DNA of 64,000 nucleotides from CAWEFA01 sp963851385 (GCA_963851385.1 CAWKPE010000013.1:248001-312000), one strand, 5' to 3'; positions 47,078 to 55,527 are shown, counted from the first letter of the stretch. Notes: generated by a model not told the origin, from the sequence alone. Program-made: numbers and translations.

Positions 47078-48283
47078 TTATGGAATAACATAATAATTTT
47101 TATTTTTCTGAGCATTATTACTAATAGGTACACGCCATAAACATTTCCAATCAGAAGTATTATAAAGGCAAAGATATCCTTTGTCTGATACTACAAGATA
47201 TTTTCCATCAGCACTAAAATCTGCTGGCCAATTTATGTCAATAAAATCCGGATTAATTAAAACCTTTTCCATTTTCATATCGGGGTAATTAAATATCTTA
47301 AGAGCCCAATCATCCAAATATTTGCCATATATGCCTACGAAATTAGCTGAAATTTTTGGCATGATTATTTTATCGACTTCCTGCTTGTTTTTTCTTCCAT
47401 TTTTATCTGTACTAATATTTGATTCCCATGTACCTGAAACAACATTTTCAGACAAAGACCATAACTTAATTAATCCTTTATTATTTCCTAATAAAATATT
47501 CTTTTCATCAGGAAGAAACCAGCTACTCCAAACACGAAAGCCAGAAATAACTTTTTTATTTACATTTTTATTTTCCACTAAATCCCATATTCTAAGCTTA
47601 CTTCCAAAACCTAAACTGAAATTTCTAATTCTGGTACTGTTCCAGTACAAAACATAACGACCTGATGGACTAAACAAAACTTCTACGCCACCTGCATTAG
47701 GCAATAAATATTTTTTCATAAAGCTTCTTTCTTGGTATTTTATTTTTCCAGTAAATGCATCTATTGCAGTTACATCCCATGATCCAACCGCGACAATAAG
47801 GCTATCATTTACAGATAAACCTAAACCATTTTCAAAATTAACTTTTATTATCCGCCAGATTAGTTTCAAATCAGTCAATGAATAACAGCTTATAAAATCC
47901 TCTCTGTCATTAAGGCAATTGACGGATATTATCATTTTGCTTTCATCACGGGTAATTAGTAAATCGTTTACTATTTCTTCGTTTCCAATTTTTATTATAG
48001 TGTCTGATGCTCCATTTTCTAATTTCCATATTTTAATTCCATCACATTCTGCTATGATAATTCCATGCTTTGATGATATGTTTAAAAAAGAAATTGAATT
48101 GAGCAAATCTTTTTCAAATACTTGATCTTTATTTAATATAAGAGTAGAATCGTATGTATTTTCATTTGAGGTATTATTGCCTTTATACTCAGAACCATAG
48201 CTTTGAGAAGAACTGCCAATTACTGCAGATGTGAATAACAAAAATATGATGAGTAAATAATATCTGGAATAATTTAAATTCAT
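47078..48283 (-). CDS. WD40-like beta-propeller exported protein
   Basis: The 401-residue protein has a signal peptide (YLLIIFLLFTSAVIGSSSQS) and repeated beta-propeller blades with the pattern ..LW..: IIAECDGIKIWKLENG, ALFSPSGRYVLYWNSTRIRN-like, KNILLGNNKGLIKLWSLSEN and KYLVVSDKGYLCLYNTSDWK. Exported WD40/YVTN-like propellers serve as binding platforms; none of the catalytic residues of quinoproteins is visible. Function is unknown. The unusually long AT-rich gap upstream is described separately. Confidence 0.75.
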   Translation of the reverse strand: MNLNYSRYYLLIIFLLFTSAVIGSSSQSYGSEYKGNNTSNENTYDSTLILNKDQVFEKDLLNSISFLNISSKHGIIIAECDGIKIWKLENGASDTIIKIGNEEIVNDLLITRDESKMIISVNCLNDREDFISCYSLTDLKLIWRIIKVNFENGLGLSVNDSLIVAVGSWDVTAIDAFTGKIKYQERSFMKKYLLPNAGGVEVLFSPSGRYVLYWNSTRIRNFSLGFGSKLRIWDLVENKNVNKKVISGFRVWSSWFLPDEKNILLGNNKGLIKLWSLSENVVSGTWESNISTDKNGRKNKQEVDKIIMPKISANFVGIYGKYLDDWALKIFNYPDMKMEKVLINPDFIDINWPADFSADGKYLVVSDKGYLCLYNTSDWKCLWRVPISNNAQKNKNYYVIP

Positions 48284-48699
48284 CTATTTCAATTTAAAAT
48301 TTCAAGCATTACTTTTATAGTAACATCCATAATTAGTACCAAGTTATAAAATTATATTGATATTTCTTTTGAATTTTATATGAATAAAATTAAGTAGTTC
48401 TAATTTACTGAAATCTCCAACTTCAATATAATAATATCAGGTGAGAGACAAATTGAATTATTGTTCATATTTAAAATACAAACTTACAATCAAGTAAAAA
48501 ACTAATGTCGAAAATTTTAATATTCAATTATATTTTTGAAACAATATAAAATTTTAGGTCTACAAAATATTAAGAATATAAAATTTAGACTATTTTTATT
48601 ACTAGGTTATTTTGCAAAATATAATATCAATAAATATTTGAATTTTACTTGAAGAATTATATTTTCTAAAACCTTTAATTATTTAAGGAGGAAAAAAAT
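48284..48699. other. Very AT-rich gap
   Basis: About 400 bases of A/T-rich sequence between divergent genes with no credible frame, hairpin or motif other than the ribosome binding site near 48685. Confidence 0.5.
48685..48691 (+). promoter_or_regulatory. Strong Shine-Dalgarno of the 60-residue gene
   Basis: AAGGAGG lies 8 bases before ATG 48700. A full-strength Shine-Dalgarno is uncommon in Bacteroidota, which mostly use A-rich leaders, so it supports this short frame as a real, well-translated gene. Confidence 0.75.
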
Positions 48700-48882
48700 A
48701 TGAAAAAAGAATTTCAGGGAAGTGCACCATCAAGTGCCATTTATGGCTTAGGTTTTATTGGAGCAGCTATCTATTTTATTGCTCATGCTACCAGCTTCTG
48801 GATAGGTGTAATAGGAATATTAAAAGCTATTATTTGGCCGGCCATTCTTGCCTATGAAGCTTTTAAACATCTTGGAATGTAA
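48700..48882 (+). CDS. Small membrane protein
   Basis: The 60-residue protein starts KKEFQGSAPSSAIYGLGFIG and then has two hydrophobic segments (about 14-30 and 32-52) with short polar ends. Short proteins with this SAPSSAIYGLG start occur widely in Bacteroidota and have no assigned role. The strong AAGGAGG at correct spacing and the sense-strand hydrophobic pattern support translation. It is monocistronic and precedes a REP-like palindrome. Confidence 0.8.
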   Translation: MKKEFQGSAPSSAIYGLGFIGAAIYFIAHATSFWIGVIGILKAIIWPAILAYEAFKHLGM

Positions 48883-48981
48883 CATGAAAATAGTTGCTTA
48901 TCAATAAAACTTAGAGCACGGTTTTTAGACAATAATAAGTATTTAATTGAATTGTAGATGTTGCCTTAAAGTCTGAAAACT

Positions 48982-49055
48982 CGTTATTGCGAGCGGAGCG
49001 AAGCAATCTCTCTTTTTTAACAGATTGCTTCGTCATTTCATTCCTTGCAATGACG
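48982..49055. repeat. REP-like palindrome (CATTGC...GCAATG)
   Basis: CGTTATTGCGAG...AAGCAATCT (48982-49009) is inverted with AGATTGCTTCG...GCAATGACG (49022-49055). Arms are about 30 bases, with a small bulge. It occurs between the small membrane protein and the next gene and looks like a dispersed extragenic palindrome. Confidence 0.65.
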
Positions 49056-49119
49056 TTCCGATTAACTTTTGTGACACCATTACAACTGTAGAATCAAAAT
49101 ATTTACTAATATTTTTTAT

Positions 49120-49557
49120 ATGGAAAATATTTCAGAAACAAATGAATTCGTCGTAAAAGGTCAATCTATAAATGATCTTTATGAAACCCGAAAATGGACG
49201 TTGTTTTTAAGTATCTTCGGTATGATTTTTTTAGGTCTATTAGTATTATTTACTTTGTTTATTACTACACATAATTCTGAAATTAACGGACAACCAATAA
49301 ACATATTTTTTTCTAAAATTTCATTAATAATAATGACGATTTTATTTACCATAATATACTTTTTCCCAATATATTTCTTACTACAATTTTCAAAATATTC
49401 AAAAAGGGCAATTAATTATAAAAATGAACATGATATTCAAATGACTTTTAAATATTTAAAATATCATTTCAAATATATTGGTATTCTATTAATTATCTTT
49501 TTAGCATTTTATACTTTTATCGGACTAATAGTTCTTGTGACAAAATTGGTAATCTAA
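49120..49557 (+). CDS. Membrane protein of unknown function
   Basis: The 145-residue protein has three hydrophobic segments (about 30-52, 68-92, 118-142) and short charged loops (KGQSINDLYETRKWT, YSKRAINYKNEHDIQMTFKY). Three-helix proteins with an N-terminal helix-turn and a middle amphipathic loop are common in Bacteroidota and unassigned. It is 18 bases before the GH2 gene and may be co-transcribed. Confidence 0.65.
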   Translation: MENISETNEFVVKGQSINDLYETRKWTLFLSIFGMIFLGLLVLFTLFITTHNSEINGQPINIFFSKISLIIMTILFTIIYFFPIYFLLQFSKYSKRAINYKNEHDIQMTFKYLKYHFKYIGILLIIFLAFYTFIGLIVLVTKLVI

Positions 49558-49575
49558 GAATTTAACAAAATTCAT

Positions 49576-52479
49576 ATGAAACTTAAATTGTATTTTAAAT
49601 TTATTCTGTGCATAGCATTATACATTGCAATTTCCGGGTTATCCAATGCACAGCAATTAAATAAACCTGTAAATCGTGAACACATACTAATGGATTTTGC
49701 CTGGCGATTTGCATTAGGTCATTCTTTTGATACAAACAAAGATTTTGGAAATGGAACCGGTTATTTCTCATATTTTACAAAAGCAGGATATGGCGACGGA
49801 CCGGCAGCTCAGAACTTCGAAGATCGTTCCTGGCGATTGGTTAACTTGCCGCATGATTGGGTTGTAGAACTTCCGTTCAACAACAAAGGTAGTCATGGTC
49901 ATGGTTACAGGGCAATTGGCCGTAACTTTCCCGAAAACAGTGTAGGTTGGTATCGTAAAACCTTCTTTATTCCAGCAGACGATTTGGGAAAACGCATTTC
50001 CATAGAATTTGATGGTGTGTATCGTGATGCAAAAGTGTGGGTAAATGGTTTCTATGTTGGTGAGGAACATAGCGGATACTGCAATTTTACCTATGATATT
50101 TCAGATTATTTAAATTATGGAAGTGATAATGTAATAGCGGTTCGTGTCGATGCAACTATGGAAGAAGGTTGGTTTTATGAAGGTGCAGGAATTTATCGTC
50201 ATGTTTGGTTAAATAAAACTGCACCTTTGCACGTAGCTTATCATGGAACTTTTATAACTTCTGAATTAAATGAAAATGCTGCAACTTTAACAATTCGTAC
50301 TACAGTTGCAAACGATTTTAATAAACCAATTGAATTTGATATTGAGCAAACTATTGTCGATGTCAATGGAAAAACTATTGCTACTGATATTATAAAAAAA
50401 ACAAAGCTGAAGCCATACAATGAAAATGTATTTTACAACCGCATTCAGATTACAAAACCTAAGTTATGGTCCATAGAAACTCCATATTTACATAAACTTC
50501 TTACAATCATTAAATCGGGAGACACCATTGTTGATTCATATGAAACCCGGTTTGGCATTCGAACTGTTAGATTTGATGCTAATAGTGGTTTCTATCTTAA
50601 TGGCAAGCACGTCATTTTAAAAGGAACCAACAACCACCTGGATCATGCCGGAGTTGGAATTGCAATTCCTGATGCATTGCAAGAGTATCGGATAAAGTGC
50701 TTAAAAGATATGGGCAGTAATGCATACCGTTGTTCTCACAATCCACCAACCCCTGAATTGCTGGATGCATGTGATAAACTGGGAATGCTTGTTATTGATG
50801 AAAACCGCTTGATGGGAATTAATGAAGAACATCTTGACCTGCTAAAAGGAATGATGCTCAGGGATCGCAATCATCCAAGTGTCATTTTGTGGTCGTTGGG
50901 TAACGAAGAATGGACTATTGAAGGCAACATTAAAGGTGCCCGTATTGGAACTACCATGCAAAATTATGCACAACAACTGGATTCATCACGTGCTTTCACT
51001 GTAGCTATAAGCGGCGGTTGGGACAATGGTACAGGAACGGTAATGCAGGTTATGGGATATAACTATATCGTCCAAGGAAATATTGATGAACATCATTCAA
51101 AGTTCCCTTGGCAGGCAGGCGTTGGAACTGAAGAAAGCAATACTATTGGTACGCGTGGAGTTTATAAAACCGACATGGAAATTGGTCATATGGCGCCTAC
51201 CAACCGGGTACCTGAAAATGTGGGAACTGAATCAGGATGGAAATTTTATGTTGCCCGTCCTTTTTTATCAGGATTATTTTTTTGGACTGGTTTTGACTAC
51301 CGTGGAGAACCAAATCCTTGATCATGGCCTGCTGTAAGTTCACAATATGGTATTGTAGATGCTTGCGGATTTCCAAAAGATATATTCTATTATTTAAAAT
51401 CGTGGTGGGGAACTGAACCCGTAATGCACATTATTCCTCATTGGAACTGGAAAGGCGAAGAAGGAAAAGAAAAAACAGTAACCGTATATAGCAACTGTGA
51501 TGAGGTTGAATTGTTTCTGAATGGTATAAGTCTTGGAAAAAAAACTATGGAGGTTAACGGACATTTGGAATGGAAAGTGAATTATCAACCTGGTGTATTA
51601 ATGGCACGAGGCTTAAAAAAAGGAAAAGATATTATTTCTGAAAATATTGAAACGACTAACGATGCAAAAGATATTCATTTGACTGCAGACAGGTCAAGTA
51701 TTACTGCTAACGGAACAGATGTTTCAGTAGTTAAAGTAGGCCTCTACGATGCCTTTGGTCGTTTTGTTCCCACGGCGAATAATGATATCTCGTTTTCAAT
51801 AGATGGCCCTGGCAAAATTATCGGCGTGGGAAATGGCGATCCTTCAAGTCACGAACCAGATAAATTCATTGATACTGTAAAACAAATAAAAGTTGAAAAT
51901 TTAAAAATAAAAGTAGTTGATAAGTTAGATACCTTGCCTGAAATTGCTCCTGACTTTGATGATTCGAAGTGGCAATTGGCTTTTCCAAATAATAATTGGG
52001 ATACAACTATTTCAAAACCATCGGTTAAAGGAATCGTGATACGAGGAAAATTCACTATTGATGCACTTAACGATGAGACTGAAATTACACTTTATCCTAA
52101 AAGTTTAGGCGAAGAACAAGCCATTTATATTAATGGTAATTTGATACTAAAAGAGTTTAAACGCGATCAGGCAAGTCCTGAAATAAAACTTGAACATTCT
52201 ATATTACATCAGGGAGAAAATGAATATGTCATAGTTGGTTTACCTTTACTTAAGAAGTATCGATGGGATAACCTGAATACAGATCCGGGAATAATTAAAG
52301 TATTGTTGCCAGCTGGAAAATGGACAAGAAGTACTTTTAATGGTCTGGCTCAGGTTATTATTCAAAGCACACAGAAACCAGGTGAAATCATGCTTAAAGC
52401 AAGTTCACCAGGTTTAAACAGTGCTGTAATAAAATTACATTCGCAACCTGTAATTATTGAATCGGAAATAAAAAATTAA
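49576..52479 (+). pseudogene. GH2 beta-galactosidase-like glycosidase with in-frame TGA
   Basis: A family 2 glycoside hydrolase of about 967 residues. It has a signal peptide (LYIAISGLSNAQ), a sugar-binding domain (FAWRFALGHSFDTNKDFG) and a second domain with IEFDGVYRDAKVWVNGFYVG. The TIM barrel carries the catalytic acid/base in VILWSLGNEEW (E444) and nucleophile-region GVGTEESNTIG. C-terminal beta-sandwich domains follow. The frame is interrupted by TGA at 51319-51321 (expected an aromatic or similar residue in GFDYRGEPNP-x-SWPAVSSQ), then continues with correct downstream sequence. So the defect is a nonsense codon, not a frameshift. It would split the protein after residue 581. Confidence 0.85.
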
Positions 52480-52755
52480 ACCATTAGCAATTTAGAAATA
52501 TCAAAAGATTTAAAAATCGCTTTTTACGAGATATTTGTTCAGAATTCCAAAGGTATTTCCGATTCAGAATAAAAAATTCTTGATAAAGCCTTTTTGATGA
52601 AAAGGCAAGTATTAATGGAAATTAATGCCAAGTATAAGAAGGGAAAAAAATAATTAGAAGTTATAGACAGCCTAGATTTTTCAAAACGATTTTGAATCCT
52701 GACAGGTAGGGTATTAAAAATGCATAATATTTAATTTTTATAGGCGATTTATAAA

Positions 52756-52821
52756 AGTTCCTTAGGAACGAAATCTCTGTAAAATATACAGAATAACTAA
52801 TTTAAAGCTCCATAGGAGCGA
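52756..52821. repeat. Two compensatory-stem hairpin repeats
   Basis: AGTTCCTTAGGAACGA (52756-52771) and AGCTCCATAGGAGCGA (52806-52821) share the pattern AG-stem-NTA-stem'-CGA. Base differences in the two stem halves compensate each other. The reverse-oriented AGCAACGTAGTTGCGA at 52847-52862, 54216-54231 and 54267-54282 is a third variant. Confidence 0.6.
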
Positions 52822-52846
52822 CATATAAAAATTAACGATTTATATG

Positions 52847-52897
52847 TCGCAACTACGTTGCTAAAATTATCTTTGAGACTTTATTTCTACAAATATA
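52847..52897. repeat. 51-bp unit, left copy flanking the IS110 element
   Basis: The unit TCGCAACTACGTTGCT...CTACAAATATA is identical to 54216-54266 on the other side of the transposase. It contains the 5-bp-stem hairpin GCAAC-TAC-GTTGC. Confidence 0.85.
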
Positions 52898-52898
52898 C

Positions 52899-52970
52899 CT
52901 TAGATTTGAATCTTAGACCTTAGACCTTAGATTTGAATCTTAGACCTTAGATTTGAATCTTAGATTTGAA
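52899..52970. repeat. TTAGATTTGAATC tandem tract
   Basis: About four imperfect copies of CTTAGATTTGAATCTTAGAC, an internally palindromic unit, at the left end of the IS110 element. Confidence 0.6.
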
Positions 52971-53020
52971 AAGAGAAAAAACAAAGATAATTTTGAAAGA
53001 AGTTAACATGAAAAATTAAA

Positions 53021-53162
53021 AAGAAAGGAACCAAACAATGAACTATAGCTCCGTAAAAGCTTTTTGCTTATGCTCCTATTTAGACTGTTTGGCTTTTCTT
53101 GAAATAAAGACCTGTATAAGAATATAAACCATAATTATTAAGGTTATTAGGATTATTTCAAG
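53021..53162 (+). ncRNA. Candidate IS110 bridge RNA
   Basis: Two stem-loops precede the transposase. Stem 1: CCAAACA (53031-53037) with TGTTTGG (53086-53092), extended by AAGAAAG/CTTTTCTT, holding an apical hairpin AAGC-TTTTT-GCTT and internal loops with AGCTCC (53047-53052) and GCTCCTAT (53072-53079). Stem 2: CTTGAAATAA (53098-53107) with TTATTTCAAG (53153-53162), perfect over 10 bp. Its loops contain ATAAGAAT (53116-53123), identical to the element's right end (54209-54216), and TAAGGT (53139-53144), the reverse complement of its left end ACCTTA (52897-52902). That is the layout of target- and donor-binding loops. It is a prediction from sequence only. Confidence 0.5.
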
Positions 53163-53197
53163 TTCCCTTCTTTTTGTTTTTCCCTAATATCAAAATT

Positions 53198-54205
53198 ATG
53201 AAGAAATTTTTAATTGGCATCGATGTAAGTAAGGAAAAGTTAGACGCTTGCTTAATGAGCCAGACAGAAGTAAAAGAAGAAACCGTTGTAGGAAACCAAT
53301 CCTTGTTAATTAAAACCTATTTAAAAAGAGTTTTAAAAGAAAATGTCATAGGAATGTCTGATTTATTGGTTTGTGCAGAATACACAGGGCAATATACATA
53401 TCCATTGTGTTGTGCTTGCAATGAATTAAGGCTAAATTTATGGTTAGAGAATCCGGCACAAATCAAGTATCGTTCAGGAATCCAACGAGGGAAAAACGAT
53501 AAGTTAGATGCCCGTAAAATTGCCATGTATGCATTACGTTTCCAGGATGAAGCGAAGTTATTTTTGATGCCAGATAAAAGCCTTAATACGCTTAAACAAT
53601 TAATTAGCGAACGAGACATGTATATTACAGATAAAGGGAAATACCAAGGTCAATTGACAGATCAAAAACGTTTTATGGATAAAGAAGACTATAAGAAAAA
53701 ATCTAAACGCTTAAATGGTCTTATTGATGAATTGAATGAGGCTATAACTCAAATCGAGAAAGATATACAAAAGACAATTGATAAAGATGAGACCCTTTCT
53801 AACCAGCATAAATTGCTTTGTTCGGTTGAAGGAATAGGAGAACGTACAGCTGTAAAGATGATTGTAGAAACCAATGCTTTTAAAGATTTTAAAGATCCAA
53901 GAAAATTTTGTTGCCATGCTGGTGTTGCTCCATTTTCATATACTTCGGGCAGTAGTCAAAGGTCTAGAAATAAGATATCTAATCGAGCAGATAAAAGTAT
54001 TAAAGCGCTATTACACATGGGAGCATTAATTGCTGCTACAAGAATGGAAGGGGATTTGCACGAATATTATCTTCGCAAAGTATCTGAGGGAAAGAATAAA
54101 ATGTCTGTACTTAATGCAGTAAGGGCAAAATTGATCTATCGTATGTTTGCAGTGATAAGAAATAACCAGATGTATCAAAAAAATTATCTGAATGCTCTTG
54201 CTTAA
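53198..54205 (+). CDS. IS110-family transposase (bridge-RNA-type recombinase)
   Basis: From ATG 53198 the 335-residue protein has the N-terminal RuvC-like DEDD domain (KKFLIGIDVSKEKLDACLM with the first Asp near residue 9, RGKNDKLDARKIAMYALRF) and a coiled linker. The C-terminal Transposase_20 domain has LCSVEGIGERTAVKMIVET, CCHAGVAPFSYTSGSSQRS with the family's catalytic Ser region, and IKALLHMGALIAATRM. These enzymes recombine donor and target DNA guided by an RNA from the element's end. It is full length, and the earlier Met at 53174 is less likely. Terminal repeats are absent. Confidence 0.92.
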   Translation: MKKFLIGIDVSKEKLDACLMSQTEVKEETVVGNQSLLIKTYLKRVLKENVIGMSDLLVCAEYTGQYTYPLCCACNELRLNLWLENPAQIKYRSGIQRGKNDKLDARKIAMYALRFQDEAKLFLMPDKSLNTLKQLISERDMYITDKGKYQGQLTDQKRFMDKEDYKKKSKRLNGLIDELNEAITQIEKDIQKTIDKDETLSNQHKLLCSVEGIGERTAVKMIVETNAFKDFKDPRKFCCHAGVAPFSYTSGSSQRSRNKISNRADKSIKALLHMGALIAATRMEGDLHEYYLRKVSEGKNKMSVLNAVRAKLIYRMFAVIRNNQMYQKNYLNALA

Positions 54206-54215
54206 ATCATAAGAA

Positions 54216-54282
54216 TCGCAACTACGTTGCTAAAATTATCTTTGAGACTTTATTTCTACAAATATATCGCAACTACGTTGCT
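54216..54282. repeat. 51-bp unit, right copy plus partial third copy
   Basis: 54216-54266 equals the left copy at 52847-52897. It is followed directly by another 16 bases of the unit (54267-54282). The IS110 element therefore sits at the junction of tandem units. Confidence 0.85.
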
Positions 54283-54343
54283 AACAGAAACCGAACATTT
54301 TTATACATTATTAACATAATATACACCTCTCTTATTCCAAATA

Positions 54344-54375
54344 GTCAGGGCGCGACTTTGAGTCGCACCTCGACC
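54344..54375. terminator. Hairpin after lipoprotein copy 1
   Basis: GTCAGGGCGCGACTT and AGTCGCACCTCGAC form an imperfect stem. It is the most decayed of four equivalent hairpins in the array. Confidence 0.4.
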
Positions 54376-54397
54376 GGTTCCTTCGTTCCCGCAGGCA

Positions 54398-54900
54398 CTA
54401 TTTCATCTGCAACTCATAATACTCCCCATCCTTTTTATCATACCGTATTACACCATATTTCATGCAAAAATATATTGCTGTAATATCAGGGTTAGCCAAC
54501 TGGTTAATATTACTTACAACATATACACGAGGTATAACATTATTATTAAGACTGTAATTAATTGGAACAATCGAATCGGAATAAATTGATAAATATATTT
54601 TAAACCAGTTAATAGAAGACACACCTCCTTGAATAAAATAACTATTAACAAAGTTTTCTTGAGATTCAATTTTTAGACTTATATTTAATTCCTGGCTAAA
54701 ATTGGTTTTGTCACTTTCATTATAATCTGATGAAAAATATGAAATATATAAGGTATCCGTTTTAATGGTATTGCTTTTATAAAACAAAGTTTCACCTAGT
54801 TTAAAAGCAAAATAGTCTTCCTGCGGGATGTTATAATATTTTTTTTGTCGCAACAGGAAAGTAGGACTATTATAATCAGAAATAAATAGTATTTTTTCAT
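54398..54900 (-). pseudogene. Tandem lipoprotein paralogue 1, A-tract frameshift
   Basis: This is one of four tandem paralogues of about 168 residues. The body, DYFAFKLGETLFYKSNTIKT to YELQMK, is nearly identical to copy 4 (four substitutions). The lipoprotein leader (KKYYLFLIIIVLLSC) is in a different frame because the A-run after the lipidation Cys codon has 8 A and lacks the following G present in copies 2 and 3. The codons thus read DKKNIITS instead of DKKKYYNI. One more A would restore the protein. Function unknown; secreted surface lipoprotein in type. Confidence 0.75.
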
Positions 54901-54933
54901 TTACCAGGCTTAGAAATAAATTTATTTCAAATA

Positions 54934-54964
54934 GTCAGGGTACGACTTAAAGTCGCACCCTGAC
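54934..54964. terminator. Hairpin after lipoprotein copy 2
   Basis: GTCAGGGTACGACTT and AGTCGCACCCTGAC form a long stem downstream of copy 2 on the minus strand, repeated in each unit of the array. Confidence 0.55.
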
Positions 54965-54988
54965 TGGTTTCTTCGTTCTCTCTGGCAG

Positions 54989-55495
54989 CTATTTCATAAC
55001 CAACTCGTAATACTCCCCATCTTTTTTATCGTAACGTATTACACCATATTTCATGCAGAAATATATTGCTGTAATATCTGGATTTTCAGTCTGATCAATA
55101 TTGTTTACGACATATACTCTTTGGACAGTAAGGTTGTTTAAATTATAGTCTATTGGTTGTATTGAATCGGAATAAATATGCAACCATATTTTTAACCAGT
55201 TGATTTGAAAAGAACCTAGTCCTATTAAATAACCATTATTAATACTGTAAAGTTTACCAACCCCGTTCACACCAATTGACAAATATTGAAAATAAGATAT
55301 TTTATCGCTTTCATAGTATTCAGAAGAAAGATATGAAATATAAAGAGTGTCTGTCTTATTCACATTACTCTTATAAAACAAAGTATCACCTAGTTTAAAA
55401 GCAAAGTAGTCTTCCTGGGGGATATTGTAATACTTTTTTTTGTCGCAACAGGAAAGTAGGACTATTATAATCAGAAATAAATAGTATTTTTTCAT
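54989..55495 (-). CDS. Tandem lipoprotein paralogue 2
   Basis: This 168-residue lipoprotein (leader LFLIIIVLLSC, lipidation at the Cys) is intact. Like its paralogues it has a constant first third (YYNIPQEDYFAFKLGDTLFY), a variable middle (FQYLSIGVNGVGKLYSINNG), and a constant last third (RVYVVNNIDQTENPDITAIY, IRYDKKDGEYYELVMK). I do not recognise the fold. Copies 2 and 3 share the variable middle; copies 1 and 4 share a different one. Confidence 0.75.
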   Translation of the reverse strand: MKKYYLFLIIIVLLSCCDKKKYYNIPQEDYFAFKLGDTLFYKSNVNKTDTLYISYLSSEYYESDKISYFQYLSIGVNGVGKLYSINNGYLIGLGSFQINWLKIWLHIYSDSIQPIDYNLNNLTVQRVYVVNNIDQTENPDITAIYFCMKYGVIRYDKKDGEYYELVMK

Positions 55496-55527
55496 TTACC
55501 AGCTTATAAATAAATTTATTTCAAATA

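Larger units (their letters stand above)
52480..53197. other. Gap with repeats and IS110 leader
   Basis: The first part (52480-52740) holds a short unidentified frame relic (IAFYEIFVQNSKGISDSE then stops) but no gene. Hairpins 52756-52771 and 52806-52821, the 51-bp unit 52847-52897, a CTTAGATTTGAATCTTAGAC tandem tract (about 52899-52970) and the putative bridge-RNA region follow. Confidence 0.5.
52897..54216 (+). mobile_element. IS110-family insertion sequence
   Basis: Boundaries are inferred. Removing 52898-54215 rejoins the left 51-bp unit to the right one and restores a tandem array (two full units plus 16 bases at 54267-54282). The element carries the transposase, about 300 bp of non-coding leader and a right end of only about 10 bp after the stop codon, as is usual for IS110. 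No inverted terminal repeats are seen, as expected for this family. The base count of the target duplication is not resolved (0-2 bases). Confidence 0.7.

Noticed and set aside
51319..51321. Recoded TGA (changed genetic code or selenocysteine)
   Set aside because: TGA ends the acceptably complete genes recG-type neighbours would need (for example the gmk and IMP dehydrogenase block uses normal stops), and the affected position expects an aromatic or similar residue, not Sec. No SECIS-like hairpin is evident after it.
52899..52970. CRISPR-like array
   Set aside because: The repeated unit is about 20 bases without spacers of constant length and is internally palindromic; there are no cas genes.
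53047..53079. Firm assignment of AGCTCC/GCTCCTAT as target guides for the actual insertion site
   Set aside because: The actual flanks (AAATATA and TCGCAACTACG) match these loop strands poorly; they match a neighbouring repeat variant instead. Kept only as an alternative inside the bridge-RNA finding.
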